Source: Mesorhabditis belari | Lineage: Eukaryota; Nematoda; Chromadorea; Rhabditida; Rhabditidae | Assembly (NCBI GenBank): GCA_958450365.1 | Contig: CAUEEP010000253.1 | Span: 268,485-332,484 of the forward strand | Direction of reading: 5' to 3' | Length of the DNA: 64,000 bases | In this document: positions 31,301-41,700 of the stretch, one piece after another | How the letters are laid out: each line of letters begins with the position of its first letter | How positions within the stretch are numbered: the first letter of the stretch is position 1 | Notes under the pieces: generated by a model | Told to the model about the DNA's origin: nothing | Database searches by the model: none | The model's input: the letters and a program-made list of their open reading frames with translations, nothing else | Translations under genes and position numbers: made by a program

Positions 31301-33690
31301 TTAAATTTCAGCTACCGATTTAAAAGCTTTTGTTTTCTTTCTTTGTTCACAAAATGTATCCAATAGGGTGGCTATTCAATCATCGATGAGATGTGCGTCA
31401 ACTATCTTTATTACTATCCGCAATCCGTGGTCAACGTTTGTAAGAGTTCGGTCAACAATGACACCCTCGCACGCTTCTTTCAGCTCAAGTTTGTTTGTCT
31501 ATTTAGTTATAAGTAGTTATAGTTATAAGCTATTGTACAGGATGCGCCATAATTGTCGAAAGAAGATAAAGTTCTGATTTTAAAGCAGAGCAAAAAAGAC
31601 AAGAGCAAAAAAGACAAATTTTTAAATGAATAACATTTATTGTACATTAACAATTATAAATGAACTATCAAATTCGAGTCGATTGCCATTAGCATTTGAG
31701 CAGGAAAGCAGTGTATCGGGAAGGCGTCAACGGTGGCCTCACAGGCATTTGAATAGGCTCACAGTGGCGATGATCGACCAATCCATTGATCAACCAATCC
31801 ATTGATCGACCAATGGATTGGATCGCCACCGTTGGGTCGACCAAATAAGCTGCATCGAGCTCTTCCCACGCTTTCAACAGTGATTCCTTCAAGCTTTTGA
31901 TGTTTTTGTGGGGCTTTGAATAAGCCTTGGCTTCTAGAACTGAACATTTTGCTTGTTAAGAAGGCCTTCAAGGGTAAATATCTTTTCATCTGTGAACAAG
32001 ATATTGTGATGGTCGATTCCATTGAAGCGCATCAATAACTGATCTGCTCTGATCAATTGATCAACGGTGGTGACCAAATAGGCTGCATCGAGCTCTTCCC
32101 AGGCTTTCAACCTGTGATTTCTTCAAGCTTTCGATGTTTTTGCGGGGCTTTGAATAAGCTTTGGCTTCTAGAACTGACTACACGGGAAAATCCATTGGTC
32201 CATGGTGAACAAGATATTGTGATGGTCGATTTCATTGAAGCGCATCAATAACTGATCTGCTCTCAAGTTTCGCTTGTTTTTAGCGGCATTCAAAAGAAGT
32301 TCAGCCTTATTTTTCTTGCAAGCAGTAAGTTTGAGCTTATTTTTGAGGATCCGACATGTTGCTTGTAATCGCCATCTTCTTTGCCATTTGTTTTGCCGAC
32401 TGGTTTGGCTTCTTCTGAATTCGGTCCGTCACTTGCTTGCTGTTTGTCTTTGTGACGCTAGATGGGCGTCTACCGCTCAGGCTCATTTCTTGGTGCATCA
32501 GCAATTGTTCCCGTAGCTTTGTAGCGTTGAATAGTGAGGAAAATGACACTTCTGTCGACTCAGAAAAAGAAATGAAGTCCGGGAAGTTATTTTGGCAGAA
32601 CTCTTGGACTTTCTTGGATTTGTGAGCCGATCCGCCATCTTGCTGATAAGTCGAAATGCGATTTCCAAAATGTTTACGATCCCAGGGCAAGTGTCTATCC
32701 TTGAGAAGAGTCAGGTAGTTATTGGAAATGATTTCCACGCCTAGGGGAACAAATATGAGAGGGTGCATCAGAATCGCTTCTTGGTGCATCAGCAATTGTT
32801 CTTTCCTGTCGAATCGCTTGCTCGCTGTTTGTATTTGTGACGACAGTTGAGTGTCTACCGCTTCTTGGTGCATCAGCAATTGTTCCCGTAGCTTTGTAGC
32901 GTTGAATAGTGAGGAAAATGACACTTCTGTCGACTTTAAGATGCTTATAAACCTCTGGCGCCGATCTCCTCGCTGAATCTTCTCGCTTGTGCAATTCGAT
33001 GATCGATTTTCAATGGGGATTTTCTAAAATTCTAAAAAACAACACATTTTATATGAAAAAAGTTTCAATTATATTCCAAATATAATAAAAACACAAAAAA
33101 GAGCAGAAATGAAGCTTAAATCAACGAGTTATTGTCCGTAAAAATTGTTGCGACAATTATGGCGCACCCTGTACATTAGCACACATTTCAGTGGTGTCCC
33201 CTCATCAATAAAATTGATCTCCGAGCGGTATGACTCGATTGAATGGAACGGGGAAAATGTGAAGGATTTAATGGAAATGTATTCGACCGCATCACTCAAT
33301 ATGCACTGTTTACAAGATGACGGGACATTGTTCAAGGTTTGCTAGGGTAAATAGAGAAATAAAGTGATAAAGCCTTAAACTTTTGATGTACTTGTGCAAT
33401 ACTTGTACTTGTACATGTGCTCAAATTGCAAATGCACCCGTTCTGGTTTGCAAATCTGATTTTGCACTGGTTTTGGTCTTGCAAATCTTCTTGCAATGAT
33501 TTGTTTTTGCTCGAAAACACTGCCGGAAGAAAACCGAAGAATCGAGTGCACCAGAAAGGGTGTGTTTGCGAATTACAAATCAAATTAGGATCGCGAAGTG
33601 AACTGGTCGAGTGTTTGGCGTCCTCGAGCCATCGCCCCGCCATTCGACCGATCTCCGCAACGTGTCGAGTGTCCGGCGATCAATGACTGA
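25400..33690 (+). CDS. tbh-1: DBH-family copper monooxygenase, likely tyramine beta-hydroxylase
   Basis: This family hydroxylates tyramine (or dopamine) at the beta carbon inside secretory vesicles, using ascorbate and two coppers. Seventeen exons: 25400-25506, 25546-25678, 26387-26464, 26505-26561, 26633-26734, 26787-26867, 27310-27393, 27443-27493, 27659-27778, 27944-28095, 28875-28992, 29434-29521, 30434-30516, 30629-30688, 31367-31488, 33192-33336, 33589-33690 (TGA), 560 residues. A signal peptide (MKKILITFYCLFSS) is followed by a DOMON domain (WIGIGFSDHG) and by the copper domains (VPSDETTYWC). Copper A ligands are in KHHAIK (H210, H211) and HLVHHME. Copper B ligands are QLHAHLTGRK (H375, H377) and the Met of DEMCVNYLYYYP (M447). 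All expected ligands are present. C. elegans is known to have one such enzyme, TBH-1; assignment to it rather than to DBH or MOXD is inference. Exon 16 has a second in-frame acceptor at 33180. Confidence 0.9.
26065..26244. mobile_element. 180-bp near-perfect foldback MITE plus half copy at 26293-26361
   Basis: The arm GTACAAAAACTATTTGAATT...GCCAATGGCAAG is mirrored almost base for base after a short GC-rich centre (GGCGGGCGCG). A half copy (AAATTGGACAGACCAACACC...GGGGGCGGGC) ends 25 bp before exon 3 of the monooxygenase gene. Both are in its intron 2. The rest of the intron (25679-26064) shows nothing recognisable. Confidence 0.85.
26920..27300. repeat. 22-23-bp array AGTTCTTCTGATAGTCAGTT
   Basis: About 17 copies of ATAAGTTCTTCTGATAGTCAGTT with regular GTTAGTCAAGT variants in the DBH-family gene's intron 6. 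The array runs to within 10 bp of exon 7. A second small array of AAAGCCCGTTAAAGCCTTTA occurs at 27545-27632. Confidence 0.9.
28475..28785. repeat. 20-bp array GTCTGATATTGTAGTTTGTA
   Basis: About 15 copies of a 20-bp unit in monooxygenase intron 10. Left part units read GACATTGTAGGTT, right part GATATTGTAGTTT, which shows directional divergence. Confidence 0.9.
29595..30062. repeat. 14-bp array AAGCACAATCCACT / AAGCACAATCCGAT
   Basis: About 33 phased copies of a 14-bp unit in monooxygenase intron 12, in two main variants that occur in blocks. Confidence 0.95.
30125..30375. repeat. 13-bp array TAATAAATAGTCT
   Basis: About 18 units of TCTAATAAATAGTC and variants, directly following the 14-bp array and ending about 60 bp before exon 13. 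Confidence 0.85.
30690..31366. other. Monooxygenase intron 14, no feature recognised
   Basis: A-rich then T-rich DNA with a short GTTGTTGGCGTTGTTG repeat. The open frame at 30739-30936 has no splice or family support. Confidence 0.5.
31538..33171 (-). mobile_element. Tc1-like transposon, rearranged, in the DBH-family gene's last long intron
   Basis: Ends CAGGATGCGCCATAATTGTC and the complement of CAGGGTGCGCCATAATTGTC lie between TA dinucleotides (31536-31537, 33172-33173). Minus-strand fragments of a Tc1-like transposase remain: an N-terminal helix-turn-helix (VYKHLKVDRSVIF, RYKATGTIADAPRSGR, 32994-32850), a DDE piece (YQQDGGSAHKSKKVQEFC) and C-terminal copies (LLKAWEELDAAYLV). A block near GCTGCATCGAGCTCTTCCCA occurs twice (about 31850 and 32080), and a TCTTGGTGCATCAGCAATTG block three times. 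The element is inactive and internally duplicated. Confidence 0.8.
33398..33572. mobile_element. Foldback MITE, TTTGTGCTCAAATTTG family, copy 4
   Basis: ATGTGCTCAAATTGCAAATG and CACCCGTTCTGG pair with the complement CGAGTGCACCAGAAAGGGTG and GTGTTTGCGA. The right end is degenerate and runs into CAAATTAG, the acceptor of the last monooxygenase exon. Confidence 0.65.
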
Positions 33691-33746
33691 ACTTTCTATT
33701 CATTGCGCTACATTGACAGTGCAAAACAGTTCACAGTTCAACTTGT

Positions 33747-33752
33747 AATAAA
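33747..33752 (+). terminator. tbh-1: Poly(A) signal of the monooxygenase gene
   Basis: AATAAA 57 nt after the stop codon. A solo LTR begins five nucleotides later. Confidence 0.6.
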
Positions 33753-33756
33753 CTTG

Positions 33757-34603
33757 TGTGCAGTGTGTGAGAGAATACCGATAGGGGCGATGATTATTAG
33801 ATATTTATTCTGAATCTAGCAAGAAAATACAATAAAATATTAGGTTGATGCAAAAGTCTTTTTCATTTTTTCATTTCATTTCGTACTTCCGTTAGAAAGT
33901 AACAAATGCACCAATTGAACAACGGTTTATTGCATTCGAAAGGCCAATTATTTTTCTGCAAAATGACATTAAAACGAGTTTCAAATGTCTTATGTCTAGA
34001 TTTTTTTGAGAGCCTGAAGTCAAAGCCTGAAGTCGGGTAGTCAAAAAAGGCGACGGCTCGATGATGCATTTTAGACGCTTTAGCTAAGGAAACCAATCTT
34101 GATGTTAATAAATAAAAGATAGAGCACAAAAAGTTAGATATTTTTTCAGATTTTCAGAGAAATTGATTCAGCCAATTTCTTTATAGAGGTTTTTATAGAT
34201 TTTTATGACAAAACCCGTTTTCACTCTCGAATTTGCTTGAAAGTGAACCCAAATTGACTTAAAAAGATGGGAAATTCAACAATAAACACTTTTCATTTAG
34301 AGCAAACCATAGGTTAATTGATGACTTTGTTATTTTTCAAAAGAAGTACGAAAAAAATGAAAAAGACTTTTGCATCAACCTAATAGAATTAATCGTTGGC
34401 TCAGTGTTTCATGGCGATACGAAAGGAATATACGGAAAGAATATACGAAAAGAATATGAAAAGAGCCAATGTAAAGTGGGCTCCGACCCTTTTATCTGTC
34501 CCTTTATCTTAAAAGCAATCTTTCAGAGGCGGGACAAGAAAACCAGACATTCAAATCAAAACATTAAATAAGATTTCACAGAAAAGAACCACTTTTCTGC
34601 ACA
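33757..34603. mobile_element. Solo LTR, copy 2, carrying a nested MITE
   Basis: Same family as 12822-13137 (TGTGCAGTGTGTGAGAG ... CACTTTTCTGCACA), flanked by ACTTG on both sides (33752-33756 and 34604-34608). A 544-bp element (33840-34383) is inserted in it. Removing that restores an LTR of about 300 bp, similar in size to copy 1. Confidence 0.88.
33840..34383. mobile_element. mariner-type MITE nested in the solo LTR
   Basis: Ends TTAGGTTGATGCAAAAGTCT and the exact complement, flanked by TA (33838-33839, 34384-34385). Comparison with LTR copy 1 shows the uninterrupted target. No transposase motif was recognised inside. Confidence 0.85.
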
Positions 34604-34899
34604 ACTTGTGATTATTATCAGAGTGTAAAGAACACAATGCGTGTTTTTTGATCAAAACTATTGAACGAAAAAACTCAAACAAGCAAAGATCAAACGGTAA
34701 GGCATTCTCCTTTGTATCGATGACTTCTTCCTGTCTTCTGCGCAGATCCCTAATCGAATCGTCGATTTCAAACGGTTCCTTAGAGGTAAAATAGGCGTAG
34801 AGCTTATTTATGACTTGAGCATGATTATCAAACTGTACATCAAGAAGTGTACACGAAAATACATCAAGAAGTGTACAAACTGTACACCAAAATCAAAAT

Positions 34900-35660
34900 A
34901 ATCTAACGGTGCAAGGTCAGGGAATAAGGTTTGTGAGGGAAAAGTTTCCAACCTAGCTCCTCAATTCTTTTATGAGTGGCTTTTGCAGTGTGGGGTTTAG
35001 CGTTATTTGCAGAAATCAGATTCTTGACGGTTTGATCCCCAATTTCTGCAAGTAGAAAAGCTACTTGCAGAAGAGCTACTTGCAGAAGAGCTAGATGCAG
35101 AAGAGCTAGATGCAGAAGAGCTAGATGCAGAAGAGCTAGATGCAGAAGAGCTAGATGCAGAAGAGCTAGATGCAGAAGAGCTAGATGCAGAAGAGCTAGA
35201 TGCAGAAGAGCTACTTGCAGAAGAGCTACTTGCAGAAGAGCTAGATGCAGAAGAGCTAGATGCAGAAGAGCTACATGCAGAAGAGCTAGATGCAGAAGAG
35301 CTAGATGCAGAAGAGCTAGATGCAGAAGAGCTACATGCAGAAGAGCTAGATGCAGAAGAGCTAGATGCAGAAGAGCTACATGCAGAAGAGCTACTTGCAA
35401 AACATTATATGCAAAACATCCAAACCAATCATGGCTTGAACAATCAATAAAGATTAACGGTACTTGTCGGTTATACATCCACAGAGACTCAACTCGGTTA
35501 AGCAAGGCTGACACGGCTGACAACTTCTGAGTGGTGATTATGTTCAGTGAAGTAGAGTGCTCGTCTGAAGTGATCAGTCGATCAGTTGAACGAAGAATCG
35601 ATAACCGAGAAAACTCGGATGGGGATGCTTAATCGAGATGAGTTTTTGTGGATGTATAAT
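34900..35660 (-). pseudogene. mariner transposase fossil with a minisatellite grown inside its frame
   Basis: The minus strand around 35040-34903 encodes NNAKPHTAKATHKRIEELGW then FPHKPYS, the second catalytic block of a mariner transposase. Upstream 35520-35440 reads SALLNRVESLWMYNRQVP. Between them lies an array of 15-bp GCTAGATGCAGAAGA units (35060-35400). Because 15 is a multiple of three the frame remains open. TGGATGTATAATCGACAAAT at 35650 repeats the 35465 region in inverse orientation. Confidence 0.65.
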
Positions 35661-35663
35661 CGA

Positions 35664-36085
35664 CAAATACCAGATTAAAAATGCAGATAATATAAAGATT
35701 ACGATAAGTTTTCCCGTGATGACTCATCCAGGAACTTTAAGTTCATCAAAACAATACTGGAAATCCGATTAGTCACCAAATTTTCAGCCGCTTTCAAATG
35801 TTTTTCCTCTTCGAAAGCTCCACAAAACGACAGCTGTTTGTCATTTTTATCGAGAAAGACTTGAGATTTTGATGCTCAAACTTTTGGTTACTTAAAGGAG
35901 TCCTGATCTGAGCAAACGTTCGAAAAATCTCAAGCTTTTGAGAAATTTTTTCAGTAAAACGTTTCAATTTTAATTTTAAACTGTTTTTATGCTTTATCGT
36001 TTAACTTTAATAGTTTAGTTACTTTAATAGTTTAAAATTTTCAGCTTTTATAACTTAAAGGCGACTTTTCAATGAGTTTCAAAGG
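35664..36085. other. Intergenic stretch, no gene recognised
   Basis: AT-rich DNA with no acceptable exon. Short CTTTAATAGTTTA repeats occur near 36000. Confidence 0.5.
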
Positions 36086-36175
36086 TTTAAAGCTCTAGAA
36101 CTAGCTCCAGAACTAGCTCCAGAACTAGCTCTAGAACTAGCTCCAGAACTAGCTCTAGAACCAGCTCCAGAACTA

Positions 36176-37427
36176 TTAGGTTGGCAAAAAAGAAATGAGC
36201 GTCGTGTTTGTTGATTTGTATTTTATTCACAGTAAAAGATTTTTTTAAATAGTATATTCTATTGGAAAGAGCGTGTTCTTGCGCATCGTTTGATATATAA
36301 TTTGCCTATGTTTACTTTGTTTTTTTGCAAGAAAGAGTGTTTAGAAAATGTCGGACCAAAAATTTCGTTTACGGGCCTGCTTGTGGCATGAATTTAAGCA
36401 AGGCAAATCGGCTGCTGAAGCTCATGGCGCTCTATCTCAATTGTTTGACGAAGATGCTCTATCCGAAAGTCAGTGTAAACGATGGTTCCAGCGCTTCTGA
36501 GACGGCGACGAAAGCTTGGAAGACCAAAAACACGGGAGTCGACCTCAAATCATCGACAACGACGCATTGAAGGAAGCCATTGAGTCGGATCCACGCCAAA
36601 CCACTCGCGACCTGGCAGAACAGTTCGACTGCACTCATGTCACCATTGAGAACCATCTGCATGGCATGGGCAAGACGAATAGATGCGGAAAATGGGTACC
36701 GCATAAGCTATCCGACGCAAACAAGGCGACACGCATCGCAATCGCCGGAATTCTCACTCACCGCGCCAAGAACAGTGGGGTTTTCGACTCCATTGTTATG
36801 TCGGATGAGAAGTGGATCCAATACGGCAACACAGCAAGAAAGCGGCAGTGGTTGGACCCCGGTGAAGCTCCAAAACCGGACATCCACGGAAAAAAGGTGA
36901 TGCTTTGTGTTTGGTGGAACAGTAAAGGCCTGGTATACTTTGAGGTTCTGGATTCGGGTCAAACAGTTACGGCGAACCTCTACCAAGGCCAATTGGACCG
37001 CGTGGACCAGGCGCTGCGACGTCAAGGCGTGGGTACGGCGTCGACAAAATTCTTTCACGACAACGCTCGGCCGCATGTCGCAAAAATCACCCAGCAGAAA
37101 ATTGAAGAAATGGGCTGGGAAGTCCTGCCTCATCCGCCATACAGCCCAGACTTGGCGCCTTCCGACTACCATCTGTTCCGATCAATGCACCACTCCTTGG
37201 CCGAGAAAAAGTTCAAGAACCGTGACGAGGTCCAAATTTGGGTGTCCAACTTCTTCGAGTCGCAGCCGGTCGAGTTCTTCAAGAAGGGCATCCATTCTCT
37301 GCGTGAACGTTGGCGACAAGTCATTGATGCAGATGGCGAATACCTTTTGGATTAATGTATTGTTATCTTGTTTTTATAATAAAATAAACTTTTAACGAAA
37401 ACGCGCATTTCTTTTTTGCCAACCTAA
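36176..37427 (+). mobile_element. Full-length mariner element
   Basis: 1252 bp with terminal repeats TTAGGTTGGCAAAAAAGAAA at both ends and TA target duplication (36174-36175, 37428-37429). It encodes a nearly intact transposase (separate entry). A rearranged second copy lies at 41330-42447 in the opposite orientation. Confidence 0.95.
36348..37355 (+). pseudogene. mariner transposase, intact except one in-frame TGA
   Basis: The frame from ATG 36348 gives 335 codons, close to the usual mariner length of about 345. It starts MSDQKFRLRACLWHEF and contains the helix-turn-helix (KRWFQRF, TTRDLAEQF). The DDD catalytic set is complete: MSDEKW, FHDNARPHVA and PYSPDLAPSDYHLF. Codon 51 (36498-36500) is TGA where related mariners have Arg or Lys (the fragment at 43060 has CGA). 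An ATG at 36516 could start a 279-residue form lacking the first DNA-binding helix. Otherwise the element looks young. Confidence 0.9.
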
Positions 37428-37599
37428 TAGCTCTAGAACCAGCTCCAGAACTAGCTAACTAGCTTCAGAACTAGCTCCAGAACTAGCGAACTAGCTCCAG
37501 AACTAGCTCCAGAACTAGCTTCAAAACTAGCTCCAGAACTAGCTCTAGAACTAGCTCCAGAACTATGCTTAAAGACAATATTATTATTAATTCTTTAGA

Positions 37600-37810
37600 T
37601 CATTTGAAAGAAGATATTTCAGGCTTTTGAATGATATAAAATAGAGATTATTTGAGGAATTTAATTTTATGAAAATCAAGAGTTAAGAAGCTGATCTTTT
37701 TTTTGGTCAAATTCGTTTTAGTTTTTTAGTTTTCATAAGACTGAAGCAACATTTGGTATCATTTAAAAGCCTCATTTTTCCTTATTAAAACAATATAAAA
37801 AGTTAGCAAT
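37600..37810. repeat. Degenerate inverted repeat with ATCATTTGAAAG motif
   Basis: AGATCATTTGAAAG...TTCAGGCTTTTGAATGATA is loosely mirrored by TTTGGTATCATTTAAAAGCC. It is related in motif to the foldback at 45298-45670. Confidence 0.4.
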
Positions 37811-37829
37811 CATTATCTCTAAAGAAAGG

Positions 37830-38127
37830 TACCGTAAATACTGTAATAGTACCCCACCCGCATAATGACGGTGCAGAGTGTTGCGTAGTCTAGCTTTGAA
37901 CGCGTTTTTCTCGACACTGGTTTATGCTACAATGCGCGCTTAGGTATCAAAAAATAGCTGAAATTCAGGGCTATTTTTTGATACCAAAGACGCATTTTTT
38001 GAAAATACGGGTGCTTTGCAAAAAGTGAAATACTAAAAAACAAAGTGAAATACTGTAAAAAGTGAAATACTTTTGCGACTACGCGACTGTACGAGGGCGG
38101 TGGGGTACTATTACAGTATTTACGGTA
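37830..38127. mobile_element. Foldback MITE, TACCGTAAATACTGTAATAG family
   Basis: Ends TACCGTAAATACTGTAATAG and their complement share a TA border. Inner arms include GATACCAAAG/TAGGTATCAAAAA. A second right end lies at 38371-38427 and an interior remnant near 23040-23145. Between 38128 and 38370 are GAGCTCCGCAAAGCTCCGTT repeats. Confidence 0.8.
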
Positions 38128-38524
38128 TATTCCCATCACGTTTTTCATATTTTCCATACACTTCTGCTTCAATCAAGCAACCAAAGCCGTTTCGAGCTCC
38201 GCAAAGCTCCGTTTTGAGCTCCGCAAAGCTCCGTTTTGAGCTCCGTTTCGAGCTCCGTTTCCTCGTCTTCAACCTCACCCGATCTGATTTTCTGAACTCA
38301 CTCTTCATTCTTAATTGCTTCAAACAGTTCTCGTATCTTTCTCAAAATCGTTGCGATTGTTGGCTTAGACAATTGCGACTACGCGATTGTACGAGGGAGG
38401 TGGGGTACTATTACAGTCTTTACGGTATGTACTTTTTGTCTCTAAAGAAAGTTATGTACTTTTAAACGTTGACTACTCATTGAAAAGTCGTTCTGAAGTT
38501 AAAAGAGCCAAATTTTCTTGATGA

Positions 38525-38695
38525 TTAGATCAATTGTTGTTGGAGCTGATTGTTAGAGCTGATTGTTGGATCTGATTGTTGGAGCTGATTGTTAGAGCTG
38601 ATTGTTAGAGCTGATTGTTGGAGCTGATTGTTAGAGCTTATTGTTGGATCTGATTGTTGGTGCTGATTGTTAGAGCTGATTGTTAGAGCTGAAGA
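38525..38695. repeat. 13-bp array AGCTGATTGTTGG / AGCTGATTGTTAG
   Basis: About 13 copies, ending roughly 50 bp upstream of the trans-splice acceptor of the next gene. Confidence 0.9.
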
Positions 38696-38742
38696 TCAAT
38701 GAACTTTATGATAACATAAAGCCATGCCAAAAGGATTTTTGC

Positions 38743-38748
38743 TTTCAG
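38743..38748 (+). promoter_or_regulatory. Probable spliced-leader acceptor
   Basis: GCTTTCAG is immediately followed by ATG, with no upstream exon visible. This is a common arrangement for nematode trans-spliced mRNAs. Confidence 0.6.
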
Positions 38749-41700
38749 ATGTTAGGCAAAATCGTTGCTGTGCTTTCCTTTGTGTCAATGGTTTCGGCTC
38801 AAATCGAGTGCTATGATTACACGTTGATCGGTGGTTATAATTTGGGATCCGAGAAAATCGTGTGCAAAGAAGGTGAGGAAGTATTCGTTTACAGTTCTTT
38901 GAGTTATGCTTGTAACGAAAAATCTGTCGGTTCTTTTTTGCCGTTGGCAATTTAAGGTTGTGTTTTTCTCAGCAGCAACGCTTCTATTTTGTTTATTTTG
39001 ATTATCATTCAATGCAGAATGAAATTGCGCATCGAATGACACCAAAAACAACTCAAGATCTAATATCCACGCAAAGTTATGGGCTAAAAACCTAAGCTCC
39101 ACGAATTATGGGCGGAACTTAACCTTTTGCCTCATAACTTTACGTGAATATTAGATCTTGAGTTGTTTTTGGTATCATTCGATGCGCAATTTCATTCTGC
39201 ATCGAATGATAACCAAAATAAACCAAATAGAAGCGTTGCGGCTGAGAAAGGCACGCAAAAGCTTAAATTGCCAACGACAAAAAAGAACCGACATATTTTT
39301 TCGTTACAAGTTTACTTTGCGTGTACTTTGAGCTGCAAACATGACCTTTCTGGCGCTCTTAATTCTCTATCTCGATACACTAAGTTGCAATGAGAAAACG
39401 AAGAATCGAGTGCACCAAAAAGGGGGCGTTTGCAGATTTGAGCACACAGTACACTAATCAAACAGTACACAGTACACAGTACACAGTACACAGTACACAG
39501 TACACAGTACACAGTACACAGTACACAGTACACAGTACACAGTACAGTACCCATTTGGCTTATGTCTAAAAGTTTATCTTCACTTGATTACTAAAAGAAT
39601 AAGCTGATCGTCATCGATGATATGCACTTTCTGCGCTCAAACCAGCAAACAAACCCTTTCTGGCGCACTATAGATCTGACTTTTTGCAGGTCAATCCTGT
39701 TACAACATGATGGCCATGCACGAGAACACGAGTATCATTCGATCGGGTGGATGTGTGCACAACACACTGTGCTCGATTACGGTAAGCTATTGTAGCCTTC
39801 CCTTCCACAGTACACCTTTCTCTGACTCTTGATTTGCTTTCTAAAGAGTGTACAGTGTACCAAAGAGAAAGCTACCCCAAGCTATTGTGTTGAAAATACC
39901 GCCGGGTACAATAGCTTTAGCATGATAATGAGCCTTGCCTTATGAGCCTCTAATGAGCCTTGCCTTATGAGCCTTGCCTTATGAGCCTTGCCTTATGAGC
40001 CTTGCCTTATGAGCCTTGCCTTATGAGCCTCTAATGAGCCTTGCTCGAACCGTTTACCATATCCCTGTTTTTCTTAAAAAGTGACTTCTCATCTAATTGT
40101 AGCATAGGATTTTTATTTGTAAAACGAATTTTTAAACCCTAACTTTTAAACACTTTAGTTCTCCGAAGGGAGTTGTCAAGAGGCGAACATTGGCGGGTTG
40201 AAGGTGCATTTCTGTTGCTGTGAAGACGCAGAGAAATGCAAATGGGACTCAAAGGTGCAAATTTTGTTGTAATTTCGTTTAGAATTGAGCAAAACAAGTA
40301 AAGTAATGGAAAGTAAAGGAAAGTAAAGGAAAGGAAAGGAAAGTAATGGAAAGTAAAGTAAAGTAAAAGAATATTTTTAAAGATGAAAGGCTTCTTGCAT
40401 CGGAGTCTCGATTGGGTGAAGACGAAACTCGGTTTGCATTCGCATGAAAACGAGCAAGAAATGGTAAGCACGAATTTAGAAAACAGTTTTCCCCAGAGAG
40501 AAATATGAGAAAGCTAGATAACGATTAGAAATTAGAGATAGAAAGTCAAGAAAGTTGATTTAAGGAAACGGAAAGCCCAAGAGCTGAGAGTCAAACGAGA
40601 GATGAGCGATTGGTAAAAGCGCTTCCAAGTGACGCCACGGAAATCGATGTGGATCTCGTTCCGACGAGGGCTGTCGTGGAAAAAGTGGGTCTAGTTATGA
40701 TAATAGTTAATATTATATTTTATTATTATCTATTATATATAGTAATATTATATTATATATAATAATATTATATTATATATAATAATATTATATTAAATAT
40801 AATTATATTATATTATATATAGGTATATTATTGGGTTGTCTAGTTATGAATGCGCGTTTTTTACTATTTTGTAAATTTCTCAAGATATCGAAGAGATGTA
40901 TATGAGTGTTATATATCATTCGAAAGCTGAAGATCTCCTCTACATTTTGGAATAAAAAAGCTTTTGAATTCATTCAACTTTTTGGGAAATTGACTGCACA
41001 AAGGGAGAGGTCGTTTTCTGGAAAAAACCCATTCCAGCTTAGCTATTCCTCAAGTTTTATAGTGCAAAATAACCGCCCAGAAAAGAAAAGAAAAGAAAAG
41101 ATGCTCTGAAATTGTTATATTTTTTAAAAAGTTGTATTGATATATCTATTAGGCAAACATCAAACGGTTAGCTCAATTTGAGCGGACCCAAACTTGATCC
41201 AAAGGCACCCTTCCATTTTTTGGCCACCTCTTCTTCTGTGCAGTCAATTTGCCCAAAAGCTGAACAAATTCAAAAACTTTTTATATCAAAATGTAGAGGA
41301 GATCTTCAGCTTTCGAATAATACTCATATATTTCCGTGGATGTCCGGCCTGGTCCAATTGGCCTTGGTAGAGGTTCGCCGTAACTGCTTGACCCGAATCC
41401 AGAACCTCAAAGTACACCAGGCCTTTACTGTTCCACCAAACACAAAGCATCACCTTTTTTCCGTGGATGTCCGGTTTTGGAGTCGGTTTTGGAGCTTCAC
41501 CGGGGTCCAACCACTACCGCTTTCTTGCTGTGTTGTCGTATTGGATCCACTTCTCATCCGACGTAACAATGGAGTCGAAAAACCCACTGTTCTTGGCGTG
41601 GTGAGTGAGAATTCCGGCGATTGCGATGCGTGTCGCCTTGTTTGCGTCGGATAGCTTATGCGGTACCCATTTTCCGCATCTATTCGTCTTGCCCATGCCA

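Larger units (their letters stand above)
36090..37566. repeat. CTAGCTCCAGAACTAGCTC minisatellite split by a mariner
   Basis: Units of AGCTCCAGAACT occupy 36090-36175 and resume at 37430-37566. The mariner 36176-37427 is inserted in the array at a TA. Confidence 0.9.

Noticed and set aside
34903..35523. 206-codon frame of repeating LLHLALLH as a membrane protein
   Set aside because: The repeat is a 15-bp minisatellite inside a mariner transposase fossil, as its two ends show.
36708..37395. Additional frames overlapping the mariner (minus 36708-37172, plus 36907-37395)
   Set aside because: Shadows of the transposase frame; similar shadows occur at the second copy (41178-41903).
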